Source: Rhizobiaceae bacterium
GTDB lineage: Bacteria > Pseudomonadota > Alphaproteobacteria > Rhizobiales > Rhizobiaceae
Assembly: GCA_020696915.1 (NCBI GenBank)
Contig: JAJFMR010000095.1
Location: 1-9,351 of the forward strand
Direction of reading: 5' to 3'
DNA: 9,351 bases
The notes under the pieces are model-generated. The model did no database searches. It saw only the letters and a program-made list of their open reading frames with translations, and was not told where the DNA came from. The position numbers were made by a program, and so were the translations under genes. Below, one piece after another: positions 1 to 5,900 of the stretch (position 1 is the first letter of the stretch; every line of letters begins with the position of its first letter).

Positions 1-110
1 GGCGGCGTGATGCCGAGGCCTTGCAGGACTGCGGCGAGCGCGCGGTCGTGCAGTGGTTCGCTGTCGACCAGCGTCCCGTCCATGTCCCAGAAAACGGCTT
101 TCGGCAGCAT
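1..110 (-). CDS. HAD-family hydrolase (phosphatase), N-terminal part only
   Basis: Only the first 36 codons lie in the window; the gene continues beyond base 1. The N-terminus reads MLPKAVFWDMDGTLVDSEPL, the HAD motif I (DxDGTLVDSE) with nucleophile Asp9 and general acid Asp11. The following helical segment (HDRALAAVLQGLGI) fits the cap start of the beta-phosphoglucomutase/phosphoglycolate phosphatase-like subfamily. These enzymes usually remove phosphate from small sugar or polyol phosphates in the cytoplasm. The start at 110 is supported by an AAGAGG Shine-Dalgarno at 120-115, about 4 nt away; the ATG at 114 is in another frame and lacks the motif. HAD phosphatases often accompany polyol operons in rhizobia, so a sugar-phosphate substrate is plausible, but the exact substrate cannot be read here. 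Confidence 0.88.
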   Translation of the reverse strand, partial: MLPKAVFWDMDGTLVDSEPLHDRALAAVLQGLGITP

Positions 111-139
111 GCATCCTCTTAGATGGTTTGCCGCCGGAG

Positions 140-168
140 ATAAACCTGTGGGCGGCAATGGCAGTCAA
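140..168 (-). promoter_or_regulatory. Possible sigma-70 promoter for the HAD gene
   Basis: Read on the minus strand, TTGACT (168-163) is followed after 17 nt by GTTTAT (145-140). The -35 box matches 5 of 6 consensus bases, the -10 box only 3 of 6. The predicted transcript would start near 133, about 20 nt before the HAD start codon. This is a pattern match only. Confidence 0.3.
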
Positions 169-208
169 ACACGCACGGAATCGGCCTCGGGTCCAGCGAT
201 ACGACTGG

Positions 209-236
209 GCAAATGTACATCGACGTTGGCAATTGC
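209..236. promoter_or_regulatory. Candidate operator cluster in the HAD/SorC divergent region
   Basis: The 227-bp gap 111-337 between the divergent HAD and SorC genes holds two 8-bp palindromes: ATGTACAT (213-220) and GCAATTGC (229-236). Their centres are 16 bp apart. The sequence GCAAATGTACATC (209-221) matches GCAAATGCTCATC at 4501-4513 in the smoE leader at 11 of 13 positions. An autoregulatory site for the SorC-family protein is a reasonable guess but is unproven. I see no other clear structure in this gap apart from the weak HAD promoter. Confidence 0.3.
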
Positions 237-337
237 GCAGCCTCGCCCCGCATGCGACACTGTCGACGGCAGGGCACCTGGTACGAATAGGGGACCTAAA
301 TCGGCGATCGTCTTGCCTGCAACAGGTTGGAAGGGCG

Positions 338-1285
338 ATGAACGTTCGGGAAAGCAGTCCGAGGCTGGACGAGGCGGCCCGCGCCGGCTGGCTCTATTAC
401 GTTGCCGGCAACACCCAGGACCAGATTGCCGGCAAGCTTGGCGTTTCCCGTCAGACGGCGCAGCGGCTGGTGTCGCTTGCCGTATCGGAGGGCCTCATCA
501 AGGTCAGGGTCGACCATCCGATCGCCAGCTGCCTCGATCTCGGCGCCCGCCTGCGTTCGCGGTTCGCGCTCGATCTCGTCGAGGTGGTGCCGAGCGATCC
601 GGACTCCTCGTCGACGACACTGGGAGTCGCCGCTGCGGCCGCCGCCGAGATCGAGCTGCGGCTTCGCGCCAGCGAGCCCGTGGTGATGGCGATCGGCACG
701 GGGCGGACGCTGAAGGCGGCGATCGAGCAGCTGCCGCCGATGGAATGCCCGCAGCACAAGGTGGTCTCGCTGACCGGAAATATCGCGCCCGATGGCTCCG
801 CGGCCTTCTACAACGTCATCTTCACCATGGCGGACAGGATAAAGGCGAGATCCTTCCCGATGCCGCTACCCGCCATTGCGTCCTCGCGGGAGGAGCGCGA
901 GATGCTGCATGCGCAGCCGCTCATCCAGCGGACGCTGGCGCTCGCCGCCGAGGCCGACATCACCTTCGTCGGGGTCGGCGACCTTGGCCCCGGGGCGCCG
1001 CTCTACGAGGATGGCTTCATCACCGACTCCGAGCTGAAGGCGCTGCAGAAGGCCGGGGCAGTGGGCGAGATCGTCGGCTGGGCTTTCGATCGCGACGGCA
1101 AGCTGATCGAGGGAATCACCAACGAGCGGGTTGCCTCCGCACCCATCCCTTCCCGCGAACGCTCGCTTGTCGTGGCGCTCGCCATGGGCGAACGCAAGCT
1201 GCCGGGCATGCTTGCAGCGGTGACGCGGCGCCTTGTCAACGGCCTGATAACCGACGAACGGACGGCCGCGGCCCTGTTGTCCTGA
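338..1285 (+). CDS. SorC-family sugar-binding transcriptional regulator
   Basis: The 315-aa protein has the SorC/CggR/DeoR-type layout. An N-terminal helix-turn-helix lies at about residues 24-48 (NTQDQIAGKLGVSRQTAQRL), preceded by the family's AARAGWLYYVAG segment. A C-terminal effector domain (about 60-313) carries the GTGRT phospho-sugar/sugar loop (120-123) and a GVGDLGPGAPLYEDG loop (212-226). It should bind a polyol or its phosphate and control a promoter, most likely smoE and perhaps its own divergent region. The start at 338 is chosen because homologous sequence begins right after it; the SD-like GGAAGGG (329-335) is only 2 nt away, closer than ideal. The longer in-frame extension to base 53 runs through the HAD promoter region and has no family-like sequence. 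In related operons such a regulator often sits next to smoE; here three genes lie between them. Confidence 0.9.
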   Translation: MNVRESSPRLDEAARAGWLYYVAGNTQDQIAGKLGVSRQTAQRLVSLAVSEGLIKVRVDHPIASCLDLGARLRSRFALDLVEVVPSDPDSSSTTLGVAAAAAAEIELRLRASEPVVMAIGTGRTLKAAIEQLPPMECPQHKVVSLTGNIAPDGSAAFYNVIFTMADRIKARSFPMPLPAIASSREEREMLHAQPLIQRTLALAAEADITFVGVGDLGPGAPLYEDGFITDSELKALQKAGAVGEIVGWAFDRDGKLIEGITNERVASAPIPSRERSLVVALAMGERKLPGMLAAVTRRLVNGLITDERTAAALLS

Positions 1286-1295
1286 CCGGAGGTCA
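1283..1295. repeat. 13-bp inverted repeat made of the two convergent stop codons
   Basis: TGACC-GGA-GGTCA is a perfect inverted repeat. Its left arm begins with the TGA of the SorC regulator and its right arm ends with the TGA (as TCA) of the minus-strand cyclase. The arms are too short and lack a T-run, so it is not a credible intrinsic terminator. The convergent transcripts must overlap or end inside each other's gene. Confidence 0.5.
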
Positions 1296-3020
1296 CGCCG
1301 CGGCGGCGCGCCGCAGAACGAGTTCGGAGCCGTGCGGCACGATCCTGACGTTCACCGGCCGCGCGCTGCCGCGAATGGTGATCTCGCGCGCCTCGAAAGG
1401 CGTCAGGTCGGCGCCCGACAGCCTGGCCGCGTCCTCCGATATCACGATCGCCGCATCGAACTCCTTGGCCGTCGCTTCGAGCCGGCTCGCGACATTGACG
1501 GTGTCGCCGATTGCCGTAACGCCGAGTGTTCCGCCATAGCCCATGGTGCCGACGATGGCCGGCCCGGCGTGGATGCCGATCGCCACCCGTAGCGGCGGGC
1601 TCAGCTCGCCCGCCAGTTCGGTTCCGAGCCGCGCCAGGTCGTCGAGAATGGCGGCCGCTGCGGCGAGCGCCTCCCGGCATGCCTCCTCCTTCGACGAATC
1701 GAGCCCGAACAGCGCCATGGCGCCGTCGCCGATGAACTTGTCAAGGCGGCCGCCCGCCTTTTCCACGGCCTTGCCGACGATCGCGAAATAGCGGTTCAGC
1801 AGGAACACGACGTCATAGGGCAGCCGGTGGTCGGCGAGCGCGGTAAACCCGCGGATGTCGCAAAACAGCACCGCGATCTCCTGCTCGCGGCCGGGCGCCG
1901 TGTGGCGGTGCGCGCCGGGCGTCGTGCGCTCGGCGGCGGCAAGCAGCGGCAGCACGGAGAGGCTGTGGGAAGGCCTGAGCTGGCAGGCGAGCCGCACATC
2001 GGGCGCGGCATGGATGCGCAGCAGCGTCGTGGCCTCGACGGCGTCGACAGGCGGCAGCTGCTTCAGGCCCTCGGTCACCCGGATCCGGCATGTCGAGCAG
2101 CGGCCTCTGCCGCCGCAAGCCGAAAAGTGCGGGATGCCGCCGATGCGGCTTGCCTCGAGCACGCTGGTGCCCTTCGGCACGCTGACGCGCTGGCCGCTTT
2201 CGTAGTCTATCTGGACGAGATCCCGGCGCTCGCGGCGCTGCCGCCATGCCCTGAGCAGGAGGACCAACGCGACGGCGCCCGCGAAAACCCCGTAGATCGT
2301 GCTGGTGATCAGATCCTTCTGGTCGAGAGCAACCGGGATCAGCGACTGGTCGACAGTCGGCGGGAGCGGCGGGCGCTCCATCGTCGCGACGGCCCGGCCG
2401 AGATCGGTGAAGCCGAGCAGCGCAAGCACCGGCACGAGCACTGCGGCGATGAGCAGCCATGGCGCCGCGGCGGGGTACCAGGGCCGGAACCGCAGCCAGA
2501 AGTGGAGGCCGAGGCAGCCATGCGCCCAGACGATCAGCAGCGCCAGGACCTGCCTTGCGCCAACTTGCGGCGTGGTGACCCAAAGCGCCCTCGCCACGAA
2601 CTCATAGGTGTCCTCGATACCCGTCAGTTCATGAAAAACCCGGGTCCCGATGACATGCTCGGCGAGCAGCAGCGGGATGAGCAGGCCAAGCAGCGTCTGC
2701 AGCGCTTCCCTTGCCGGCATCGCGAAGGTGCGCCTGAGATAAAGCGACCGCAGCACCAGCGTCACATGGACGAGCACGGCGCCGTAGAGGACGAGCGTCG
2801 CCGGCGGGTTCCGCCAGACCGCCAGGAACCACAGCCGTCCCGCCTCGGCGGCTGCCAGCGACACCAGCCCGAGCGCATGGTTGGCGAGGTGCATCGTCAC
2901 GAAGCAGAACAGCACCAGGCCGGAAAAAAGCCGTGCGGAGCGCAGCACTGTCTCGAACGCCGGGCCCGCTGCCGGCTTCGGCGGCGGCGGCCTGTTCGCG
3001 GAAGCGGCGCGCTGTTGCAT
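1293..3020 (-). CDS. cyaC: CyaC-type membrane adenylate cyclase (SdhC-like anchor, [2Fe-2S] domain, class III cyclase)
   Basis: The 575-aa protein has three parts. Six membrane helices (about 31-54, 75-95, 106-125, 157-178, 187-204, 241-257) carry His residues in each of the first four: H44/H48, H85, H122 (H130 nearby) and H167/H173. This resembles the four-His set of diheme-b succinate:quinone oxidoreductase anchors. A ferredoxin-like domain (about 268-350) has Cys302, Cys308, Cys311 and Cys346 (C-x5-C-x2-C...C) for a [2Fe-2S] cluster. The cyclase domain (about 378-565) has metal ligands Asp388 (FCDIRGFT) and Asp432 (KFIGDG), substrate Lys428, Thr502 at the second specificity site (class IIIb), and Asn509 and Arg513 for the transition state. 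It should make cAMP from ATP. S. meliloti CyaC is known to carry heme b and a binuclear Fe-S centre and to respond to quinone redox state. All key residues are present. No strong SD is seen before the ATG. Confidence 0.9.
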   Translation of the reverse strand: MQQRAASANRPPPPKPAAGPAFETVLRSARLFSGLVLFCFVTMHLANHALGLVSLAAAEAGRLWFLAVWRNPPATLVLYGAVLVHVTLVLRSLYLRRTFAMPAREALQTLLGLLIPLLLAEHVIGTRVFHELTGIEDTYEFVARALWVTTPQVGARQVLALLIVWAHGCLGLHFWLRFRPWYPAAAPWLLIAAVLVPVLALLGFTDLGRAVATMERPPLPPTVDQSLIPVALDQKDLITSTIYGVFAGAVALVLLLRAWRQRRERRDLVQIDYESGQRVSVPKGTSVLEASRIGGIPHFSACGGRGRCSTCRIRVTEGLKQLPPVDAVEATTLLRIHAAPDVRLACQLRPSHSLSVLPLLAAAERTTPGAHRHTAPGREQEIAVLFCDIRGFTALADHRLPYDVVFLLNRYFAIVGKAVEKAGGRLDKFIGDGAMALFGLDSSKEEACREALAAAAAILDDLARLGTELAGELSPPLRVAIGIHAGPAIVGTMGYGGTLGVTAIGDTVNVASRLEATAKEFDAAIVISEDAARLSGADLTPFEAREITIRGSARPVNVRIVPHGSELVLRRAAAA

Positions 3021-3081
3021 GCCGCCAGATTGGCAGGCTCCGTGTCCGTCAGCAATGGCTGTCCGGCAGCCCGCTCCCGGA

Positions 3082-3103
3082 GGGCGGCGGGTGGATGCCG
3101 CCC
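3082..3103 (-). terminator. Hairpin after the DUF1127-like gene
   Basis: GGGCGGC (3082-3088) pairs perfectly with GCCGCCC (3097-3103) across an 8-nt loop. On the minus strand it begins about 7 nt after the stop of the small gene, in the 90-bp gap before cyaC. There is no T-run after it, so it may be a Rho-dependent end, an mRNA-stabilising 3' hairpin or a partial block between the small gene and cyaC. Confidence 0.35.
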
Positions 3104-3110
3104 GTCTCTG

Positions 3111-3308
3111 TCACGCGTGGCGACCCGCCGGATCGTTGCCGTCGAGAAAGCCCATGTCGCGCTTCAGATGGTCGGGCAGGGTCCGCTCGTCGAGCCGTGC
3201 GCGCCGCCGCCGGCGCTGGCGTCCGGCAAACAGGGCAGCCATCCGGGCGCCCCAGTTCCGGCCATGCCGTCGCGTGCCGGCCTTCTGCAGTGCAAATGAC
3301 TCTGCCAT
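3111..3308 (-). CDS. Small arginine-rich DUF1127-like protein
   Basis: This 65-aa basic protein has an Arg-rich stretch (about 30-37, RQRRRRRA) followed by LDERTLPDHLKRDMGFLDG (39-57). That resembles the core of DUF1127 (YjiS-like) proteins, where a Leu-Pro-x-x-Leu/Val-x-Arg-Asp-Ile/Met-Gly segment is typical. Many DUF1127 proteins are 45-70 aa and common in alphaproteobacteria; some act in RNA turnover or phosphate and carbon metabolism, others are unstudied. The start at 3308 has only a weak AAAGGG about 12 nt upstream. An internal ATG (Met23) would give a 43-aa form that still holds the whole motif. It is divergent from the LysR gene across a 116-bp gap with LysR-type boxes, so it is a likely target of that regulator. 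A specific function cannot be assigned. Confidence 0.6.
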   Translation of the reverse strand: MAESFALQKAGTRRHGRNWGARMAALFAGRQRRRRRARLDERTLPDHLKRDMGFLDGNDPAGRHA

Positions 3309-3359
3309 TCGATTTGCCGGCCCTTTCGAGCCGCTCCTGATTGATGCGTTGCGATGGAA

Positions 3360-3372
3360 TTTCGGTGCGAAG
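3360..3372. promoter_or_regulatory. LysR-type box 1 (imperfect)
   Basis: TTTC-GGTGC-GAAG is an imperfect dyad with the same layout as the box at 3381-3393. It contains a perfect TTCG-GTG-CGAA repeat (3361-3371). Its centre is 21 bp from box 2, two helical turns, as in the paired recognition and activation sites of LysR-type regulators. Confidence 0.4.
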
Positions 3373-3380
3373 CGCTTATG

Positions 3381-3393
3381 TTTCCAATCGAAA
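3381..3393. promoter_or_regulatory. LysR-type box 2 (T-N11-A)
   Basis: TTTC-CAATC-GAAA is a perfect interrupted dyad that fits the T-N11-A rule for LysR-type operators. It lies 31 bp before the LysR start codon and 72 bp before the divergent small gene, a usual place for autoregulation combined with control of a divergent target. Confidence 0.45.
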
Positions 3394-3424
3394 GTCGATC
3401 ATCACCCATAAGGCAGTTTGATTC

Positions 3425-4318
3425 ATGCCGACGTCAGAGCTTCCGCCGCTTGCGGCCATCCGGGTGTTCGAAGCGGCCGCCCGGCACCTGAGCTTCACCC
3501 GCGCGGCAGCCGAGCTCGGCATGACGCAGGCTGCGGTCAGCTATCAGATCAAGATCCTGGAAGAGCGCGTCGGAGCACCGCTCTTCCTGCGCCTGCCGCG
3601 GCAGGTGAAGCTCACCGAGACCGGGGCCGGGCTGGCTCCCGCGGTCAGCGATGCCTTCGAGCAGTTGCGCGTCGCCTATGCCGGCGCGCGTGGGGCGGGA
3701 CGGGCGACGCTCGTCATCACGACGGTGCTGACCTTCGCGTCGAACTGGCTGTCACGGCATCTCGGCTCGTTCCAGATCGCCAACCCCGACATTGCCGTTC
3801 GCCTCGACACGACCAGTCGCATGGTGGATTTTGCGCGCGAGGAGGTCGACGTCGCCATACGCTCCGGTACGGGCGAATGGCCCGGCGTCGCTGCGCATCT
3901 CCTCTTCGCCGCGGACTTCACGCCGATGCTCGGCCCGAAACTCGCCGCACGCGTGAAGACCCCGGCCGATCTCCTGGAACTGACCCTTCTAGACGCAGGC
4001 GACCCCTGGTGGCGGCAGTGGTTCACGGCCGCCGGCCTGCCCATCGAAGCCCTCTCCGGGCGGCCCGATACGCGGCTCGGCTCGCAGGCTTACGAGGCCA
4101 GCGCCGCCATGGCCGGGCACGGCGTGGCCATCCTCACCAAGGCCTTCTATGCCGCCGAGATCGCCGAGGGGCGGCTCGTGCAGCCCTTCGATCTGGTCTG
4201 TGGCGATGGTCACGGCTACTGGCTGGCCTACCCGCACGCCCGGCGCAACGTTCCGAAGATCCGGGCTTTCCGCGACTGGCTGCTCGCGGAGATTTCCGCA
4301 CCGCCGCCCGGACGCTGA
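3425..4318 (+). CDS. LysR-family transcriptional regulator, GcvA-like
   Basis: The 297-aa length is normal for the family. A winged helix-turn-helix occupies residues 7-66, with the recognition region FTRAAAELGMTQAAVSYQIK at 24-43 after the PPLAAIRVFEAAARHLSF start typical of GcvA-like members. The effector-binding domain (about 94-290) has family features such as VDVAIRSGTG (141-150) and GHGVAILTKAF (231-241). The ligand cannot be inferred; GcvA itself responds to glycine and purines, but this subgroup is broad. The start at 3425 is chosen because residue 7 begins the conserved domain; a modest SD, AAGG (3410-3413), lies 11 nt upstream. The 218 bp to smoE hold that operon's own promoter, so co-transcription is not required. 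No intrinsic terminator follows the gene. Confidence 0.9.
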   Translation: MPTSELPPLAAIRVFEAAARHLSFTRAAAELGMTQAAVSYQIKILEERVGAPLFLRLPRQVKLTETGAGLAPAVSDAFEQLRVAYAGARGAGRATLVITTVLTFASNWLSRHLGSFQIANPDIAVRLDTTSRMVDFAREEVDVAIRSGTGEWPGVAAHLLFAADFTPMLGPKLAARVKTPADLLELTLLDAGDPWWRQWFTAAGLPIEALSGRPDTRLGSQAYEASAAMAGHGVAILTKAFYAAEIAEGRLVQPFDLVCGDGHGYWLAYPHARRNVPKIRAFRDWLLAEISAPPPGR

Positions 4319-4431
4319 TTTGAGCCAAGAGTGGAATTCCGTATCGGGTGATCGCCACACTGCACCTGCAGGCGGATGAGGCCGTTTCGGGTGCGGAGCG
4401 CCTGACGGACACGACGGCAAGGGCGCCGGTC

Positions 4432-4448
4432 ATGCTGCAATGCAGCAT
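4432..4448. promoter_or_regulatory. Perfect 17-bp palindrome upstream of the smoE promoter
   Basis: ATGCTGCA-A-TGCAGCAT is perfectly symmetric over eight base pairs per arm. It ends 10 bp before the -35 box, with its centre near -53 relative to the predicted transcript start, where activators that touch RNA polymerase often bind. A one-base centre makes it a poor RNA hairpin, so a protein-binding site is more likely than a terminator. The protein that binds it is unknown; the SorC-family regulator is the first candidate. Confidence 0.5.
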
Positions 4449-4458
4449 CGGAATCGTC

Positions 4459-4486
4459 TTGACAGGCGACAAGCGAACCGAATAAT
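4459..4486 (+). promoter_or_regulatory. Sigma-70 promoter of the smo operon
   Basis: TTGACA (4459-4464, 6 of 6) is followed after 16 nt by AATAAT (4481-4486, 5 of 6). The transcript should start near 4493, leaving a leader of about 44 nt. So strong a promoter suggests control by repression as well as by any upstream activator. The rest of the gap from 4319 shows only short palindromes (GGAATTCC 4333-4340, CCTGCAGG 4365-4372). Confidence 0.65.
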
Positions 4487-4513
4487 TGCTCATTACCAAA
4501 GCAAATGCTCATC
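4486..4513. promoter_or_regulatory. Candidate repressor operator at the smoE transcript start
   Basis: TTGCT (4486-4490) and AGCAA (4500-4504) form an inverted repeat with a 9-bp spacer. TGCTCAT occurs twice (4487-4493 and 4506-4512), 19 bp apart. The cluster starts at the end of the -10 box and covers the predicted start site, where a bound repressor would block transcription. The second part (4501-4513) resembles 209-221 near the SorC gene. Confidence 0.4.
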
Positions 4514-4522
4514 TGTATCCAT

Positions 4523-4530
4523 GGGAGGAG
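4523..4530 (+). promoter_or_regulatory. Strong ribosome binding site of smoE
   Basis: GGGAGGAG lies 6 nt before the ATG at 4537. It decides that start over the in-frame TTG at 4486, which lies at the -10 box and before the predicted transcript start. Confidence 0.85.
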
Positions 4531-4536
4531 TCACTG

Positions 4537-5847
4537 ATGAAACTGCGCACGCTCATTCTGGGCCTGTGCTCCGCCAGCGCGTTTGCGCTAGCGGCGCGGG
4601 CCGAATCGATCACCATCGCCACCGTCAACAACGGTGACATGATCCGCATGCAGAAATTGACGGACGACTTCACCTCGAAGAATCCCGATATCGAGCTGCA
4701 ATGGGTGACGCTCGAGGAGAACGTCCTCCGCGAGCGCGTCACCACCGACATTGCCACCAAGGGCGGCCAGTACGACGTGATGACGATCGGAACCTACGAG
4801 GTTCCGATCTGGGCCAAGCAGGGCTGGCTGCTGCCGCTCGACAATCTCGGCGCTGACTACGACGCCGCCGACATCATTCCGGCGATCGCCGGCGGCCTGT
4901 CGGTGGACGGCAAGCTCTATGCCGCCCCCTTCTACGGCGAGAGTTCCTTCATCATGTACCGCAGGGATCTGATGGAGAAGGCGGGACTGACGATGCCCGA
5001 AGCGCCGACCTGGGAGTTCGTCGCCGACGCGGCGCGCAAGATGACCGACCGCGCCGCCGACATCAACGGCATCTGCCTGCGCGGCAAGGCCGGCTGGGGC
5101 GAGAACATGGCCTTTCTGACGGCCACCGCCAATTCCTTCGGCGCGCGCTGGTTCGACGAGAAATGGGTGCCGCAGTTCGACCAGCCGGAATGGAAGAACA
5201 CGCTGGACTTCTACGTCAAGCTGATGAACGACGCCGGCCCGCAGGGCGCCTCCTCGAACGGCTTCAACGAGAACCTGGCCCTGTTCCAGCAGGGCAAGTG
5301 CGGAATGTGGATCGACGCCACCGTCGCGGCTTCCTTCGTCTCGAACCCCAAGGATTCGACCGTCGCCGACAAGGTCGGATATGCGCTGGCCCCCGACAAC
5401 GGCCTTGGCAAGCGCGGCAACTGGCTGTGGGCATGGTCGCTTGCCATTCCGGCCGGCACCCAGAAGGCCGACGCCGCCCAGAAGTTCGTCGCCTGGGCAA
5501 CCAGCAAGGAGTATCTGGCGCTGGTCGCCTCGAAGGAGGGCTGGGCCAACGTGCCGCCCGGAACGCGGACTTCGCTCTACGAGAATCCGGAGTACCAGGC
5601 CGCGGCGCCGTTCGCCAAGATGACGCTGGATTCGATCAATGCCGCCGATCCGACCAGCCCGACGGTAAAGCCGGTGCCCTATGTCGGGGTGCAGTTCGTC
5701 GCCATCCCCGAGTTCCAGAGCCTCGGCACGACGGTCGGCCAGCTGTTCTCGGCGGCACTTGCGGGACAGATGTCGGTCGATGACGCCCTTGCCCAGGCGC
5801 AGCAGGTGACCACCCGCGAGATGACCAGGGCGGGCTACATCAAGTAG
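4537..5847 (+). CDS. smoE: Polyol (sorbitol/mannitol) ABC transporter, periplasmic binding protein SmoE
   Basis: The 436-aa protein is a family 1 extracellular solute-binding protein. A Sec signal peptide covers residues 1-22 (basic MKLR, hydrophobic core, likely cleavage after ARA), and the mature protein would begin ESITIATVNNGDMIRM. There is no lipobox, so it should be soluble in the periplasm. The start of the mature protein, the GKLYAAPFYGESSFIMYRRD segment and the length match the sorbitol/mannitol-binding SmoE proteins of rhizobia and Rhodobacter as I know them. It captures the polyol and delivers it to SmoF/SmoG. The gene is first in the operon, with its own promoter and the best ribosome site in the window. 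A hairpin in the 106-bp gap to smoF should favour its expression over the permeases. Ligand choice among sorbitol, mannitol and related polyols cannot be settled by reading. Confidence 0.9.
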   Translation: MKLRTLILGLCSASAFALAARAESITIATVNNGDMIRMQKLTDDFTSKNPDIELQWVTLEENVLRERVTTDIATKGGQYDVMTIGTYEVPIWAKQGWLLPLDNLGADYDAADIIPAIAGGLSVDGKLYAAPFYGESSFIMYRRDLMEKAGLTMPEAPTWEFVADAARKMTDRAADINGICLRGKAGWGENMAFLTATANSFGARWFDEKWVPQFDQPEWKNTLDFYVKLMNDAGPQGASSNGFNENLALFQQGKCGMWIDATVAASFVSNPKDSTVADKVGYALAPDNGLGKRGNWLWAWSLAIPAGTQKADAAQKFVAWATSKEYLALVASKEGWANVPPGTRTSLYENPEYQAAAPFAKMTLDSINAADPTSPTVKPVPYVGVQFVAIPEFQSLGTTVGQLFSAALAGQMSVDDALAQAQQVTTREMTRAGYIK

Positions 5848-5872
5848 CCCGGGCAGCATCCTCCCGGTGCCA

Positions 5873-5900
5873 GGCCGCCCGGTCCCCGGGCCGGGCGGCC
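5873..5900. terminator. Strong GC hairpin between smoE and smoF
   Basis: GGCCGCCCGG (5873-5882) pairs perfectly with CCGGGCGGCC (5891-5900) around an 8-nt loop. A run of seven T lies at 5929-5935, 28 nt further on, too far for a classical intrinsic terminator. Such hairpins after binding-protein genes usually protect the upstream mRNA or stop part of the transcription, giving more binding protein than permease. Confidence 0.65.

Noticed and set aside
1303..1314. 12-bp palindrome GCGGCGCGCCGC
   Set aside because: It lies in the coding end of cyaC (Arg/Ala-rich tail) and is made only of G and C; such palindromes are common by chance in this DNA and no T run follows it.
7..1539. Plus-strand open frame (510 aa) spanning the HAD promoter region and the SorC gene in another frame
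   Set aside because: It is out of frame with the SorC domain, Arg/Ala-rich throughout, and crosses into the convergent cyclase gene.
1827..3299. Long plus-strand open frame (490 aa) opposite cyaC and the DUF1127-like gene
   Set aside because: It is antisense to a protein with intact membrane, Fe-S and cyclase motifs. Its product is rich in Arg, Gln and Glu with no recognisable domain, as expected of a shadow frame in GC-rich DNA.
4346..4361. Possible Crp/cAMP site (GGTGATCGCCACACT) upstream of smoE
   Set aside because: One half resembles GTGA, but the other half does not fit TCAC at the needed spacing, so a cAMP link to smoE is not supported by a visible Crp box.
4521..4637. Short upstream ORF starting at the ATG that overlaps the smoE ribosome site
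   Set aside because: The ATG sits within the Shine-Dalgarno region itself and has no ribosome site of its own; the frame is a shadow of the smoE start.
4588..5859. Long minus-strand open frame (423 aa) opposite smoE
   Set aside because: Low-complexity Gly/Arg/Asp-rich product with no domain, fully antisense to a well-recognised binding protein.
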